Below are positions 37,252 through 45,372 of a stretch of 64,000 nt of DNA, piece after piece. The notes below the pieces were generated by a model, which was not told the origin of the DNA, ran no database searches, and was given only the letters and a program-made list of their open reading frames with translations. How positions within the stretch are numbered: the stretch's first letter is position 1; each line of letters opens with the position of its first letter. Position numbers and translations under genes: made by a program. The stretch covers positions 1-64,000 of the forward strand of contig JAUZRN010000019.1 of assembly GCA_030950375.1 (NCBI GenBank), read 5' to 3'. This DNA comes from Rhodothermus sp. (GTDB lineage: Bacteria; Bacteroidota; Rhodothermia; Rhodothermales; Rhodothermaceae).

Positions 37252-38448
37252 TCATTGAAGACCAGACAGATAACGACGGGGTTCTGGACGATCAGGTGCC
37301 AGCCGCAGGGCTTGTTGCCAGGCACGGCGAGCGGCTTCCCGGCGCCCCTGTCGCGCATACAGAATCCCCAGGTTGATCCAGCCATCCACAAACGTCGTGT
37401 CGCGCTGCACAGCAGCCTCTAACAGTCCAATGGCCTGATCTTCGCGCCCCATAAGCAGATACAGCACCGCGATATTATTCTGGAATTCCAGATTGTCCGG
37501 CTCCAGAAAATGGGCTACCTGATAGGCATACAGGGCTTCCTGGTACTGCCCCAGTTGCCGCAGAAGTGATCCCAGTGTGGCGTAGGCATACGGATCGCGT
37601 GGCGTATTGGCCACCAGTAGCTCGGCCTGCTCCACTTTTGCCTGCAGTGCACGCAACACTTCGGCCCGCTCCAGTAGGCGACGGGCGGCTTCGAGGGCGC
37701 CCAGTTGCTGTAGTGCCCGACCCAGGCTGTAGTGAGCGGCCTGGTGCCAGGGTGCCTCCTGCACCACCGCTTCGAGCAGGGAACGTGCCTGCTCTGGCTG
37801 TCCGGTCCGCAGCAGCAGATTGCCCAATCGATAGCGCGCCGCCAGACTTTGCGGGACCAGCTCCCAGGCGCGATGGGCAGCCTGCAGGGCTTCGTCATAG
37901 CGGCCTTCGTTTTCATACAGTTTGGCCAGATCAAGCCAGGCTTCGGCATAGGTGCTGTCCTGCCGGAGCGCCATTTCATAGGCGATCCGTGCGCTGTCAG
38001 GCTGTCCCAGTTCCATGTAAGCCCGTCCGATGCCTCGCCAAGAGAGGGCATTGGGGTGCAACGCCAGCTCTTTCCGGAACAGGGCAATCGCTTTCCGAAA
38101 CTGTCCACGCCGGGCCGCATTGTTGGCCAGGTTGTGCCACACGCCGGTATAGTCGGGCACGTAGCGAGCGATCTGTCGGTACAGGCTGTCGGCTGTGTCA
38201 AGCAGACGCATGTGCGTGTAGAGGCGCCCCTTGAAAAACAGAATATCCGGATGGTCGGGCTGAAGCCCAGTGGCACTGTCTGCCAGTTGAACGGCGCGGA
38301 CAAACTGTTGCTGCTGGAATGCCTGTTCGGCCTGGATAAGGAGCTGCTGCGTCTCAGGCAGGAGCGGTGGATACGGCTCCTGTCGATCTCGACACGCTCC
38401 CAGGCACGTTATCAGCAACAAAAGCCTCGGCCATGCCCGACCAATCAT
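37252..38448 (-). CDS. TPR lipoprotein
   Basis: 398 residues. A lipobox (TCLGAC) is followed by about ten tetratricopeptide repeats, for example GVWHNLANNAARRGQFRKAI, AEAWLDLAKLYENEGRYDEA and GWINLGILYARQGRREAA. It is a scaffold protein anchored to a membrane, probably on the periplasmic side. It is clearly paralogous to the lipoprotein encoded at 42938, sharing the order of repeats and the FLEPDN/FWEPNN and AARRAW.QALR elements. Its ATG overlaps the stop of the ASPIC/UnbV gene by 4 bases. It is the last gene of a four-gene coupled set with the pentahaem cytochrome. Confidence 0.85.
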   Translation of the reverse strand: MIGRAWPRLLLLITCLGACRDRQEPYPPLLPETQQLLIQAEQAFQQQQFVRAVQLADSATGLQPDHPDILFFKGRLYTHMRLLDTADSLYRQIARYVPDYTGVWHNLANNAARRGQFRKAIALFRKELALHPNALSWRGIGRAYMELGQPDSARIAYEMALRQDSTYAEAWLDLAKLYENEGRYDEALQAAHRAWELVPQSLAARYRLGNLLLRTGQPEQARSLLEAVVQEAPWHQAAHYSLGRALQQLGALEAARRLLERAEVLRALQAKVEQAELLVANTPRDPYAYATLGSLLRQLGQYQEALYAYQVAHFLEPDNLEFQNNIAVLYLLMGREDQAIGLLEAAVQRDTTFVDGWINLGILYARQGRREAARRAWQQALRLAPDRPEPRRYLSGLQ

Positions 38449-40196
38449 AACGTCCCCGGGCTTCCGGAACGTCCCTGGGCCAGCATCCCTATCGGTCGGC
38501 CGGTCCCCTCTACCAGCTGCACCTCCTGATCGGCTTCAAACGGACCGAAGCGCTCGCGTAATCCGGTCGCCCATTCGACCTCGACGGCTTCCACCCATCG
38601 GACTGCCCCCAACCCGAACGTCAGTGTCTTTTCAGAGACGGCCAGATAGCTGCCTCCGGTACGCACCCACTGCTCCAATCGCCGACCACCGGCCCACACA
38701 ATCACCCGGCTACTGATGCCCTGCGGGTGGCTTTTTGTACCGACCAGTTGCACACGCAGGTAATGCCCGACCTTTCTGGTATCATTGCGCCACAGATGTA
38801 CCGGTCCGTTGTTTTCGATCACAAGGATGTCCACCAGCCCATCCCGATTAAAATCGCCGTAGGCAGCTCCACGCGCAACGATCGGTTGCGCCAGCACTCC
38901 CCCGGCCCGGGGGGCGACATCCTCGAAGAAACCGTAGCCGTCATTCAGAAAGAGGTGAGGCGGTTGCGCATAGGTGATGCCATCCTGCACGCGTTCAATC
39001 TCGTCCTGCACATGCCCGTTGGCCGCAAACAGATCCAGATCACCATCCAGATCGACATCAAACAGAAACAGCCCGAAGGTGAGCGTCTGCAGGCTCTGGC
39101 GTCCGATCTTTGAAATGGCAGCACGATCGATAAACAGGTCGTTGCCAATGTAGCGGTAGACGCCAATCATTTCTTTGGAGAAGTTCCCTACGAACAGGCT
39201 GATCTGGCCGGTTGTGTCGACCACACCCGCATCGAGCCCCATACCAGCACGCGCTTTTCCATTTTCATCATAAGCTACTCCACTCGTCAATCCAATGTCG
39301 GTGAAAGTCCCATCGCAATTGTTTCGGTAGAGTTGATCTGGCTGTGTATCGTTGGCCACGTAGAGATCCGGGCATCCATCGCGGTTGTAGTCGGTTTCGG
39401 CAACCCCCAGCGTTTTGCCGGGTGCTGGTACGAATCCGGCTTTTTTGCTTTCGTCGGTAAACGTCCCATCGCCGTTGTTACGGAAAAAGTAAGGTGGCAC
39501 ACCCTTATAGGCTTCGGGCGTGCAGTAGCCCTTGGTTTTCTCATCAAGCGAACACCAGAGGTCGGTCTCTGGTGTCCAGTAGACGTAGTTGCCCACAAAC
39601 AGGTCCAGATCGCCGTCGCGGTCCGCGTCGAAGAAGATGGCCGAGCTGCTCCAGACTGAATCGCCGGCCACCCCTGCTTCCTCGGTTACATCTGTAAACG
39701 TGCCGTCACCGTTGTTGCGCAGCAAGATGTTCTTCCACAGGGTGGTCAGGTACAGGTCTTCGTCGCCGTCGTTATCGTAGTCAGCCGCCGTAATGCCGAT
39801 AGCATAGGCATGCAACTTACTGAGCCCTGCCTCGTCCGTTACGTCCGTGAACGTGCCATCACCGTTGTTGCGAAAAAGCCACAGCGGCCGTACCCAGTCC
39901 TTGTCGCTGTAGCCAGGCCAGACTCCACCGCCCACCAGCACGATATCCAGCCAGCCATCGCCGTTGTAATCGAAAAAGCCACATCCTGGTCCCATGGATT
40001 CCGGGAACCACTTCTTCCCGAACGCTCCTGTCTCATGTCGGAAGGCTCCCAGTCCGGCTGCCTCGGTCACATCGGTGAAGGCAATCTGCACGGTCTCTAT
40101 GGAGGCCGCTTCCTCTACGGGCCTTTGCACCTGCTCAGCCCGCTCGCAGCCGACCATCAGTAGCGCCAGCAGGCCATATGTCATACATTTTCTCAT
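38445..40196 (-). CDS. CRTAC1-type lipoprotein (FG-GAP/VCBS repeats with ASPIC/UnbV domain)
   Basis: 583 residues. A lipobox (LLMVGC) is followed by seven-bladed-propeller-like FG-GAP repeats. Each carries a calcium loop of the form D-x-N/D-x-D-G-x-x-D (DYNGDGWLD, DYDNDGDED, DADRDGDLD, DVDLDGDLD, DFNRDGLVD) and an RNNGDGTFTDVT blade edge. An ASPIC/UnbV domain closes the protein: HYLRVQLVGTKSHPQGISSRV, then GGSYLAVSEKTLTFGLG and VEVEWATGLRERF. Two CxxxxxC-like cysteine pairs in the middle may form disulphides. Such proteins are extracellular or periplasmic and often co-occur with TPR proteins. Their reaction is unknown. The gene overlaps both its neighbours by 4 bases. Confidence 0.88.
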   Translation of the reverse strand: MRKCMTYGLLALLMVGCERAEQVQRPVEEAASIETVQIAFTDVTEAAGLGAFRHETGAFGKKWFPESMGPGCGFFDYNGDGWLDIVLVGGGVWPGYSDKDWVRPLWLFRNNGDGTFTDVTDEAGLSKLHAYAIGITAADYDNDGDEDLYLTTLWKNILLRNNGDGTFTDVTEEAGVAGDSVWSSSAIFFDADRDGDLDLFVGNYVYWTPETDLWCSLDEKTKGYCTPEAYKGVPPYFFRNNGDGTFTDESKKAGFVPAPGKTLGVAETDYNRDGCPDLYVANDTQPDQLYRNNCDGTFTDIGLTSGVAYDENGKARAGMGLDAGVVDTTGQISLFVGNFSKEMIGVYRYIGNDLFIDRAAISKIGRQSLQTLTFGLFLFDVDLDGDLDLFAANGHVQDEIERVQDGITYAQPPHLFLNDGYGFFEDVAPRAGGVLAQPIVARGAAYGDFNRDGLVDILVIENNGPVHLWRNDTRKVGHYLRVQLVGTKSHPQGISSRVIVWAGGRRLEQWVRTGGSYLAVSEKTLTFGLGAVRWVEAVEVEWATGLRERFGPFEADQEVQLVEGTGRPIGMLAQGRSGSPGTL

Positions 40197-42922
40197 GGTT
40201 TACGGCGTTCGTTTTGCCAGGCCATCGCCGTCATGCGCGGTAACAGTCCCCGGTCGTCCACCCGGTGCAACTCGTGTTCATGGATAGGCTGTGCTTCGCG
40301 GTTAGCCATAGGATGACGGTGCTTGTAAGGCGTACTCCAGGCCGAAGCCTCTTCGTCTACTTTGTGATATTCGTAGCGGGCTTTTGCGGCACGGAATTCC
40401 TCGGTACGTCCCAGCGCGCCCAGCGTTAGCATTCGGTTGTAGAGCCCCCCCAGGTCCTCCGGATCGATCGCCAGAATACGATCGAACCAGCGAAGCGCCT
40501 CTTCGTAGCGGCCGGACAGGTAATGAATACGTCCGATTTCCTGCAGCAGGACCCGGTCAAGTGGATAGCGAGCGGCCACCTTCATCCACTCCCGCAGAGC
40601 CAGGTCGTATTCGCCGCGGCGCTGGTAGATTTTGCCCCGGAAATAAGCGGTTTTCAGGTAGCCGGGACGCCGCCGTTCGGCCTCGGCCAGCGCCTCCATA
40701 GCACGGTCGAGCTGGCCTTCAGCGATCAGAACACGAGCCAGGTTAATGGGACCTTCGGGACTGTCGGGTGCCAGTCGACTCACCTGCTCGAAGGCCTCCA
40801 GGGCCCTACGCGTGTTGCCCTCCAGAAAGAGGCCGATACCATAGTCATTCCAGCGCTCCCAGAGCGGCACGTTGCTTTCGGGTACCTGTCCGGCTATGCG
40901 ACGTGCTGAAGCAATGACGGTTACCGGTAGTGCTGGCGCGCTGCGGTCTTCGGCCAGGATCCACCGCCGATAGTCCACTTCGGGTGTAGCCAGCGAGTCG
41001 GGCTCGCCCGGCGCCACCTTTCCCCGAAATGTCCAGTTATGGAAGTACCACTTGAACTTGCGGTGCTTGAAAGCCACCGCGAGTTCGGTTATTGGACGGC
41101 CGGGAGGCACAGTAAACCGGTAGTGAACCGTACGGGCGGTGCCGGGATTGATCACGTTCACATAGACCGGCGTGCGAAAATCGTGCGGATTCCGCTTGTT
41201 GGCTTCCTGTCCGGCCCGGTCTACGAAAACAGCTCCGAAGAAGTGCGCGGTAGAATCGACGCGGCCTTCCGAGTCGAGCAACCCGGAGGCTACCACAGCC
41301 TGTCCGTTCCGGTCGCGTCCGATCACCTCCAGCCAGAGCTCATTCGAGTCGTTCGTGCCACCAGGCAGGGCATGGCCCACCTTTCGGTTGCGCACGACCA
41401 CGGTCAGTTCTACCTGATCCCCGGCCCGAAGCACCGGCATCGGCTCATCAGGGCCATAGGTGTGACCGTTCACCCGCACCCGAAACAGGTCGACCGTGGC
41501 AATGGAGTCCTGCAAAAACGCCTGCGTCGCCCGGAGTTGTTCGTCGTGTCCTTTGAGAAACGGCAGTGCCGTATTCGCGGCCAGAAAGCGGTGACTCCGT
41601 ACGAAGCCGCCGTCGTTTCCCTGATCATTGGAAGGTACCAGGGGCATATGGCAGTCGATGCACGTGCGTGGTTGCTCGGGCAGATAGAATGACCGAACCG
41701 TATTGCCCGAGACACCGCTCATCTGCCAGGCGTCGTATTCATTCTGTCCACGCAACCAGCGGTAGTAATTAACCGCGGGGGGCAACCCGACCTTGTGGCA
41801 ACTGCTGCAGAATTGTTCAGTGCGATGCACCGGACGGAGCATCGCTTCCCGATGGGGTTCTGGCTTGGCGAGGATCAGCTGGCGGTGTAGCCACTGTCCG
41901 ATTGGATTCGTGCTCCGGGCAAACGGATATTCATCAGGTCGGGCAATCACATAGCGTCCGTTACCCCGCAGGTCGCGTAGTCCCGTAATTGCGTGGCAGG
42001 AAAGACAGGTAATCCCCTCATGCGCCGTCCAGTGCGTGGTGTCAAGCGGCATGCGATGCCCAAAGCGTCCGGAAAAGAGCATAACCGGATCGTGACAGGA
42101 GGCGCACCAGCGAGCGGCTTCAACCGGCCGACGCTGGAGCATGTATTCGATGGAGCGGCGGTAATACGGATTATTGAACGAAGAGAAGTGATGGGCAGAA
42201 GCTGCCCACTGCGCGTAAATATCAGGATGGCAACCAGCCTGTCCACATGTCCTGGAGCCCGACAGCGTGGCCTCTTCAAAGAACTTTTCATGCGCCAGCA
42301 ATGCTTCAGCAGCCGCCAGCGGGTTTTCGGAACCCGTATCGAGATAGACCGGGCCGGACTGTTTCAGCCAAGGCACCAGAAAGAAGGCCATAGAAACCAC
42401 CACCCCCGCACTGAAGGTCAGCGTCAACGGATGGTACAGCAACCGCCCCCAATGCCGGACAGCCTCCCCTCTGGGCAGCAAGAATCGAAAGCGAGCACCC
42501 CGTTTGAGCGATACGTGTACGAGAAAGCCCAGCAGCGAGGTGAACATGGTCACCACATGGAGTGTCAGCAGCCAGCGCCGATTCAGCGTGGCTTCGCCCC
42601 AGAATAGCAGAATGCCACTCAGCAGCAGCAACAACATGGAAAGCGCCGTAAACGCACCAGCAGCCGTAGCACGAAGATTCCAGCGCAGCGGCATCGTACG
42701 AAGGTGCGCCAGCAGAAACAGTAACAATGGAATGATCAGAAGCAGCCCGAGCCCGACATGCAGCAACACGTTGCTCATATAGATGAGCGCCGTTGAACGA
42801 TCAAATAGCACGAGCACCAGGCTGTTGAGCAGCAGTACGAGAAAGCCTCCCAGCAGGATGCTCACCAGCCGACGTTGTCCGTGAGGCAGATGAAATAGCT
42901 GCTTATTACGCGAACGCAGCAT
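40193..42922 (-). CDS. Membrane-anchored pentahaem cytochrome c fused to a TPR domain
   Basis: 909 residues in three parts. Residues 1-190 hold five membrane helices with several His (55, 73, 122, 136), in the style of a cytochrome b561-like anchor. Residues about 200-430 carry five haem-binding motifs: CGQAGCH at 226-232 (a CX4CH spacing), CASCH (273), CLSCH (306), CSSCH (372) and CIDCH (421), resembling cytochrome c554-type domains. A beta-rich domain (about 460-650) follows, with VGHALPGGTNDSNELWLEV. The C-terminus (about 690-880) is a run of TPRs. The first part could pass electrons between the quinone pool and extracytoplasmic haems. Partners are the flanking TPR and ASPIC lipoproteins. 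No known enzyme domain is present, so the substrate is open. Confidence 0.87.
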   Translation of the reverse strand: MLRSRNKQLFHLPHGQRRLVSILLGGFLVLLLNSLVLVLFDRSTALIYMSNVLLHVGLGLLLIIPLLLFLLAHLRTMPLRWNLRATAAGAFTALSMLLLLLSGILLFWGEATLNRRWLLTLHVVTMFTSLLGFLVHVSLKRGARFRFLLPRGEAVRHWGRLLYHPLTLTFSAGVVVSMAFFLVPWLKQSGPVYLDTGSENPLAAAEALLAHEKFFEEATLSGSRTCGQAGCHPDIYAQWAASAHHFSSFNNPYYRRSIEYMLQRRPVEAARWCASCHDPVMLFSGRFGHRMPLDTTHWTAHEGITCLSCHAITGLRDLRGNGRYVIARPDEYPFARSTNPIGQWLHRQLILAKPEPHREAMLRPVHRTEQFCSSCHKVGLPPAVNYYRWLRGQNEYDAWQMSGVSGNTVRSFYLPEQPRTCIDCHMPLVPSNDQGNDGGFVRSHRFLAANTALPFLKGHDEQLRATQAFLQDSIATVDLFRVRVNGHTYGPDEPMPVLRAGDQVELTVVVRNRKVGHALPGGTNDSNELWLEVIGRDRNGQAVVASGLLDSEGRVDSTAHFFGAVFVDRAGQEANKRNPHDFRTPVYVNVINPGTARTVHYRFTVPPGRPITELAVAFKHRKFKWYFHNWTFRGKVAPGEPDSLATPEVDYRRWILAEDRSAPALPVTVIASARRIAGQVPESNVPLWERWNDYGIGLFLEGNTRRALEAFEQVSRLAPDSPEGPINLARVLIAEGQLDRAMEALAEAERRRPGYLKTAYFRGKIYQRRGEYDLALREWMKVAARYPLDRVLLQEIGRIHYLSGRYEEALRWFDRILAIDPEDLGGLYNRMLTLGALGRTEEFRAAKARYEYHKVDEEASAWSTPYKHRHPMANREAQPIHEHELHRVDDRGLLPRMTAMAWQNERRKP

Positions 42923-42937
42923 ATGTTCACCGTATGG

Positions 42938-44188
42938 TTAGAAGTCACGCTGCCGTTCCAGTTCAGCCAGATACTGTCGCAAGGTAGCATCCTGTGGGCG
43001 ATAGCGCAAGGCCTGTAACCATGCCCGACGTGCCGCTTCGTACTGATGCAGCCTGGCCAGTACTACGCCCAGGTTGAACCATACGTCGGCCAGTGTCGAA
43101 TCATGTTGCAGCAGCTGGTAGTAGCGCCGCACGGCATCCAGGGTATCGCCCAGCAGTAACGACAGATTGGCCCGATCGTTTTGCAGCGCCGGGTTGTTTG
43201 GCTCCCAGAAAATGGCCACATCCAGCGCTTTTCGCGCCTCCTGCAATTGCCCTACCTGAAGCAGCAGCCTGGCCAGTTCCTGCCAGGGACGCGCACGCTG
43301 GCTCTGATAGGCATTTAGCTTTGCCTGACCGATCTTTCCGGAGAGTTGCTGAATCTGCCGTGCACGCTCCAGAAAAAGCTGACCGGCTTCACGTTCTCCC
43401 ATTAACATCAGGACCCGCCCCAGGTTGTAATTGGCCCCCCGATGCATGGGCTGCCGCTCCAACACCAGACGTAAAAAGTGTGCGGCATCTTCCAGATAAC
43501 CATTTTGCAGCAGCAAGCGTCCAAACGTATAGATATTCTCCGGATGGCCTGGATTCAGCCGCATAGCCTGCTCTGCAAAGGCCAGAGCCCGCGACATATT
43601 GCCCTCCTGCTCCTCGAGCTCGGCCAGCCAGCGATAGGTTTCGCTTTCGGACGAGTCGACCTGTAACGCTTTCTGGTAAAACTGACGCGCTGCCTTCAAG
43701 CTATCCAGCAAGAAGCAGGCACGGCCAGCCTGCCGATAGACAGCCGCCAGCATGGTCCGGTCTGCCTGCGGCCTTGAAGGTGACGCCCGAATTGCCTCCA
43801 GTTCCTGCAGATAGTAATCCAGCGCTTTTCGATACGCCCCCTGCAGAAAAGCGGCATGTCCCAGTTGAAAATAGATGCCGCGTAGCAGAGGGTCTCTCGC
43901 CCGTGCTTGTTGAAAAGCAGTTATTGCCTGTTCAAAGGCATTCGCATCGAGCAGGATACGTCCTTTCAGCAAATAGGCTTCGGCAGCGTCCACCTCAGCG
44001 AGCACGCTATCGACCAGTTGCATTGCCTGACCGTAATCTCCTGCGCCATATGCCTGCCACGCTGCCTGTAACTGGGCTCGCTGCGCCGCTGGAAGTAGTG
44101 GTCGCGGAGGCGATTCTTTTCCCCCACACCCGATTCCCCAGACGGTCAGTACAACTACCAGCCCGCCATGTATCGCAGTCCGCAGCAC
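42938..44188 (-). CDS. TPR lipoprotein, paralogue of the one at 37252
   Basis: 416 residues with a lipobox (VWGIGC) and about ten TPR units (AYLLKGRILLDANAFEQAI, IYFQLGHAAFLQGAYRKAL, NIYTFGRLLLQNGYLEDAA, WFNLGVVLARLHQYEAA). The start is GTG, with AGAG about 8 bases upstream. No ATG fits the signal peptide. It lies 15 bases upstream of the cytochrome gene and is the first gene of the four-gene set TPR, cytochrome, ASPIC, TPR. The two TPR lipoproteins align over their whole length, which points to an old duplication bracketing the cytochrome and ASPIC genes. Confidence 0.85.
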   Translation of the reverse strand: MLRTAIHGGLVVVLTVWGIGCGGKESPPRPLLPAAQRAQLQAAWQAYGAGDYGQAMQLVDSVLAEVDAAEAYLLKGRILLDANAFEQAITAFQQARARDPLLRGIYFQLGHAAFLQGAYRKALDYYLQELEAIRASPSRPQADRTMLAAVYRQAGRACFLLDSLKAARQFYQKALQVDSSESETYRWLAELEEQEGNMSRALAFAEQAMRLNPGHPENIYTFGRLLLQNGYLEDAAHFLRLVLERQPMHRGANYNLGRVLMLMGEREAGQLFLERARQIQQLSGKIGQAKLNAYQSQRARPWQELARLLLQVGQLQEARKALDVAIFWEPNNPALQNDRANLSLLLGDTLDAVRRYYQLLQHDSTLADVWFNLGVVLARLHQYEAARRAWLQALRYRPQDATLRQYLAELERQRDF

Positions 44189-44229
44189 GGTGGTGCTCTC
44201 TGATTTTTTGTGGCCAGCGATACGGGAAA

Positions 44230-44263
44230 GACCCCGGAACCGTGCCTGCGCGATCCCGGGGCC
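44230..44263 (-). terminator. GC-rich hairpin after the PorV-like gene
   Basis: The segments at 44230-44242 and 44251-44263 pair over about 13 positions, with GU wobbles, around the core CCCCGG/CCGGGG. On the minus strand the stem is followed by TTTCCC. It lies 35 bases downstream of the PorV-like gene's stop and upstream of the TPR lipoprotein start, and is probably a terminator separating the two sets. Confidence 0.5.
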
Positions 44264-44297
44264 AGCTTAACCAGCTTCCTACCTTTCCCCAGTAGCG

Positions 44298-45332
44298 TCA
44301 GAAGGCAAGTTGGAGCCCAAGGCGATGTACGTTATCGAAGATACCGAATGAGGTATAGGCGTAGTCGATCCCGATGCGGAAGGTTCGTGCGCCCAACCGC
44401 AGCCCAGCTCCCAGGTTGAGCCCCTGCTCATCGGTTGGATTCACGTAGCCTGCCCGCAGGAAAAACAGATCCATGAAGGAATACTCTGCTCCTACCTTGA
44501 TCTGCTCCGGATAGTCGCGGGGCCGGACAGCCTCCACGTTGAGCCAGAGCGCATGCATGCCATTGCCGGGCGCGACCAGGTCCATAAGGTTATAAGTAGC
44601 CCCGATCTGAAAGCTCAACGGTAGCTCAAAGCTTTCTTCCACGTAAGTGAGCTCACGGGAAAAGTTACGCACGCTCATGGCGAAGGTGAGGCTCTGAAGG
44701 GCCGTCCGGTAGAGCACCCCAAAGTCCACAGCTATGGTTGACTTGGTGTAGCGCTGGGTACGGCCATCCAGTCCAATCTGGGCAGCTCCCAGATCCTGAC
44801 GGGCCAAGCGAGCATGGCCTCCCACGGCAAAGCGGTCGGTGATGGCCCGTGCGTAGCCGATTCCGATAGCCAGCGCGCTGGGGCTATAAGTCCCCTGCTC
44901 CTCATAGCCCTGCTCGTTGGTAGCAAAGACGGTTCGGATCACCTCGGGATAGCTGACGGCCACTACACTCAGACCAATCACGCCGTACTGTCCATCGGCC
45001 GGCCGGTAGGCCAGGCTGGCGTAGCTGTAATCGGTGTTGTTGATCCACTGGGTCTGTCCGACTGCAAAGTGGAAGGTCTGCTCGAAATAGGCCATCCCGG
45101 CCGGATTGTAAAAGAGCGAGAGGGAGGCGTTGTCGTCGCGGGCCGTAAGCGCATCGCCCAACGCTGCTGCTCGCGGATCGAGCGAAACGCTGAGGAACTT
45201 AAAGCCGGTCTGCGCCAGTTTTCTGGTTTCGATGTCCGTTATCGGTCCGGTATCCTGGGCGTGGAGCTGACCGACCTGCAACAAGCAAGCGGTCAGCAGG
45301 ATACCCATGCCTGTATATAGCAACCGTTTCAT
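44298..45332 (-). CDS. PorV/PorQ-family outer-membrane beta-barrel protein
   Basis: 344 residues with a signal peptide (cleavage near LHAQD). The mature start GFKFLSVSLDPRAAALGDA followed by LFYNPAGMAYF is the signature of the PorV/PorQ family. The rest alternates short beta strands, ends with aromatic residues and closes on Phe (LGLQLAF), as outer-membrane barrels do. PorV shuttles cargo of the type IX secretion system and PorQ is related. No other por genes are in the window. It follows the gene for a secreted protein with a sorting-like C-terminus after 40 bases, so this may be a dedicated helper for that cargo or a lineage-specific barrel. Confidence 0.85.
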   Translation of the reverse strand: MKRLLYTGMGILLTACLLQVGQLHAQDTGPITDIETRKLAQTGFKFLSVSLDPRAAALGDALTARDDNASLSLFYNPAGMAYFEQTFHFAVGQTQWINNTDYSYASLAYRPADGQYGVIGLSVVAVSYPEVIRTVFATNEQGYEEQGTYSPSALAIGIGYARAITDRFAVGGHARLARQDLGAAQIGLDGRTQRYTKSTIAVDFGVLYRTALQSLTFAMSVRNFSRELTYVEESFELPLSFQIGATYNLMDLVAPGNGMHALWLNVEAVRPRDYPEQIKVGAEYSFMDLFFLRAGYVNPTDEQGLNLGAGLRLGARTFRIGIDYAYTSFGIFDNVHRLGLQLAF

Positions 45333-45372
45333 TGTCTTCCTCGGGTTGGCTGTTCGTTCATAAAAGCGCTGA

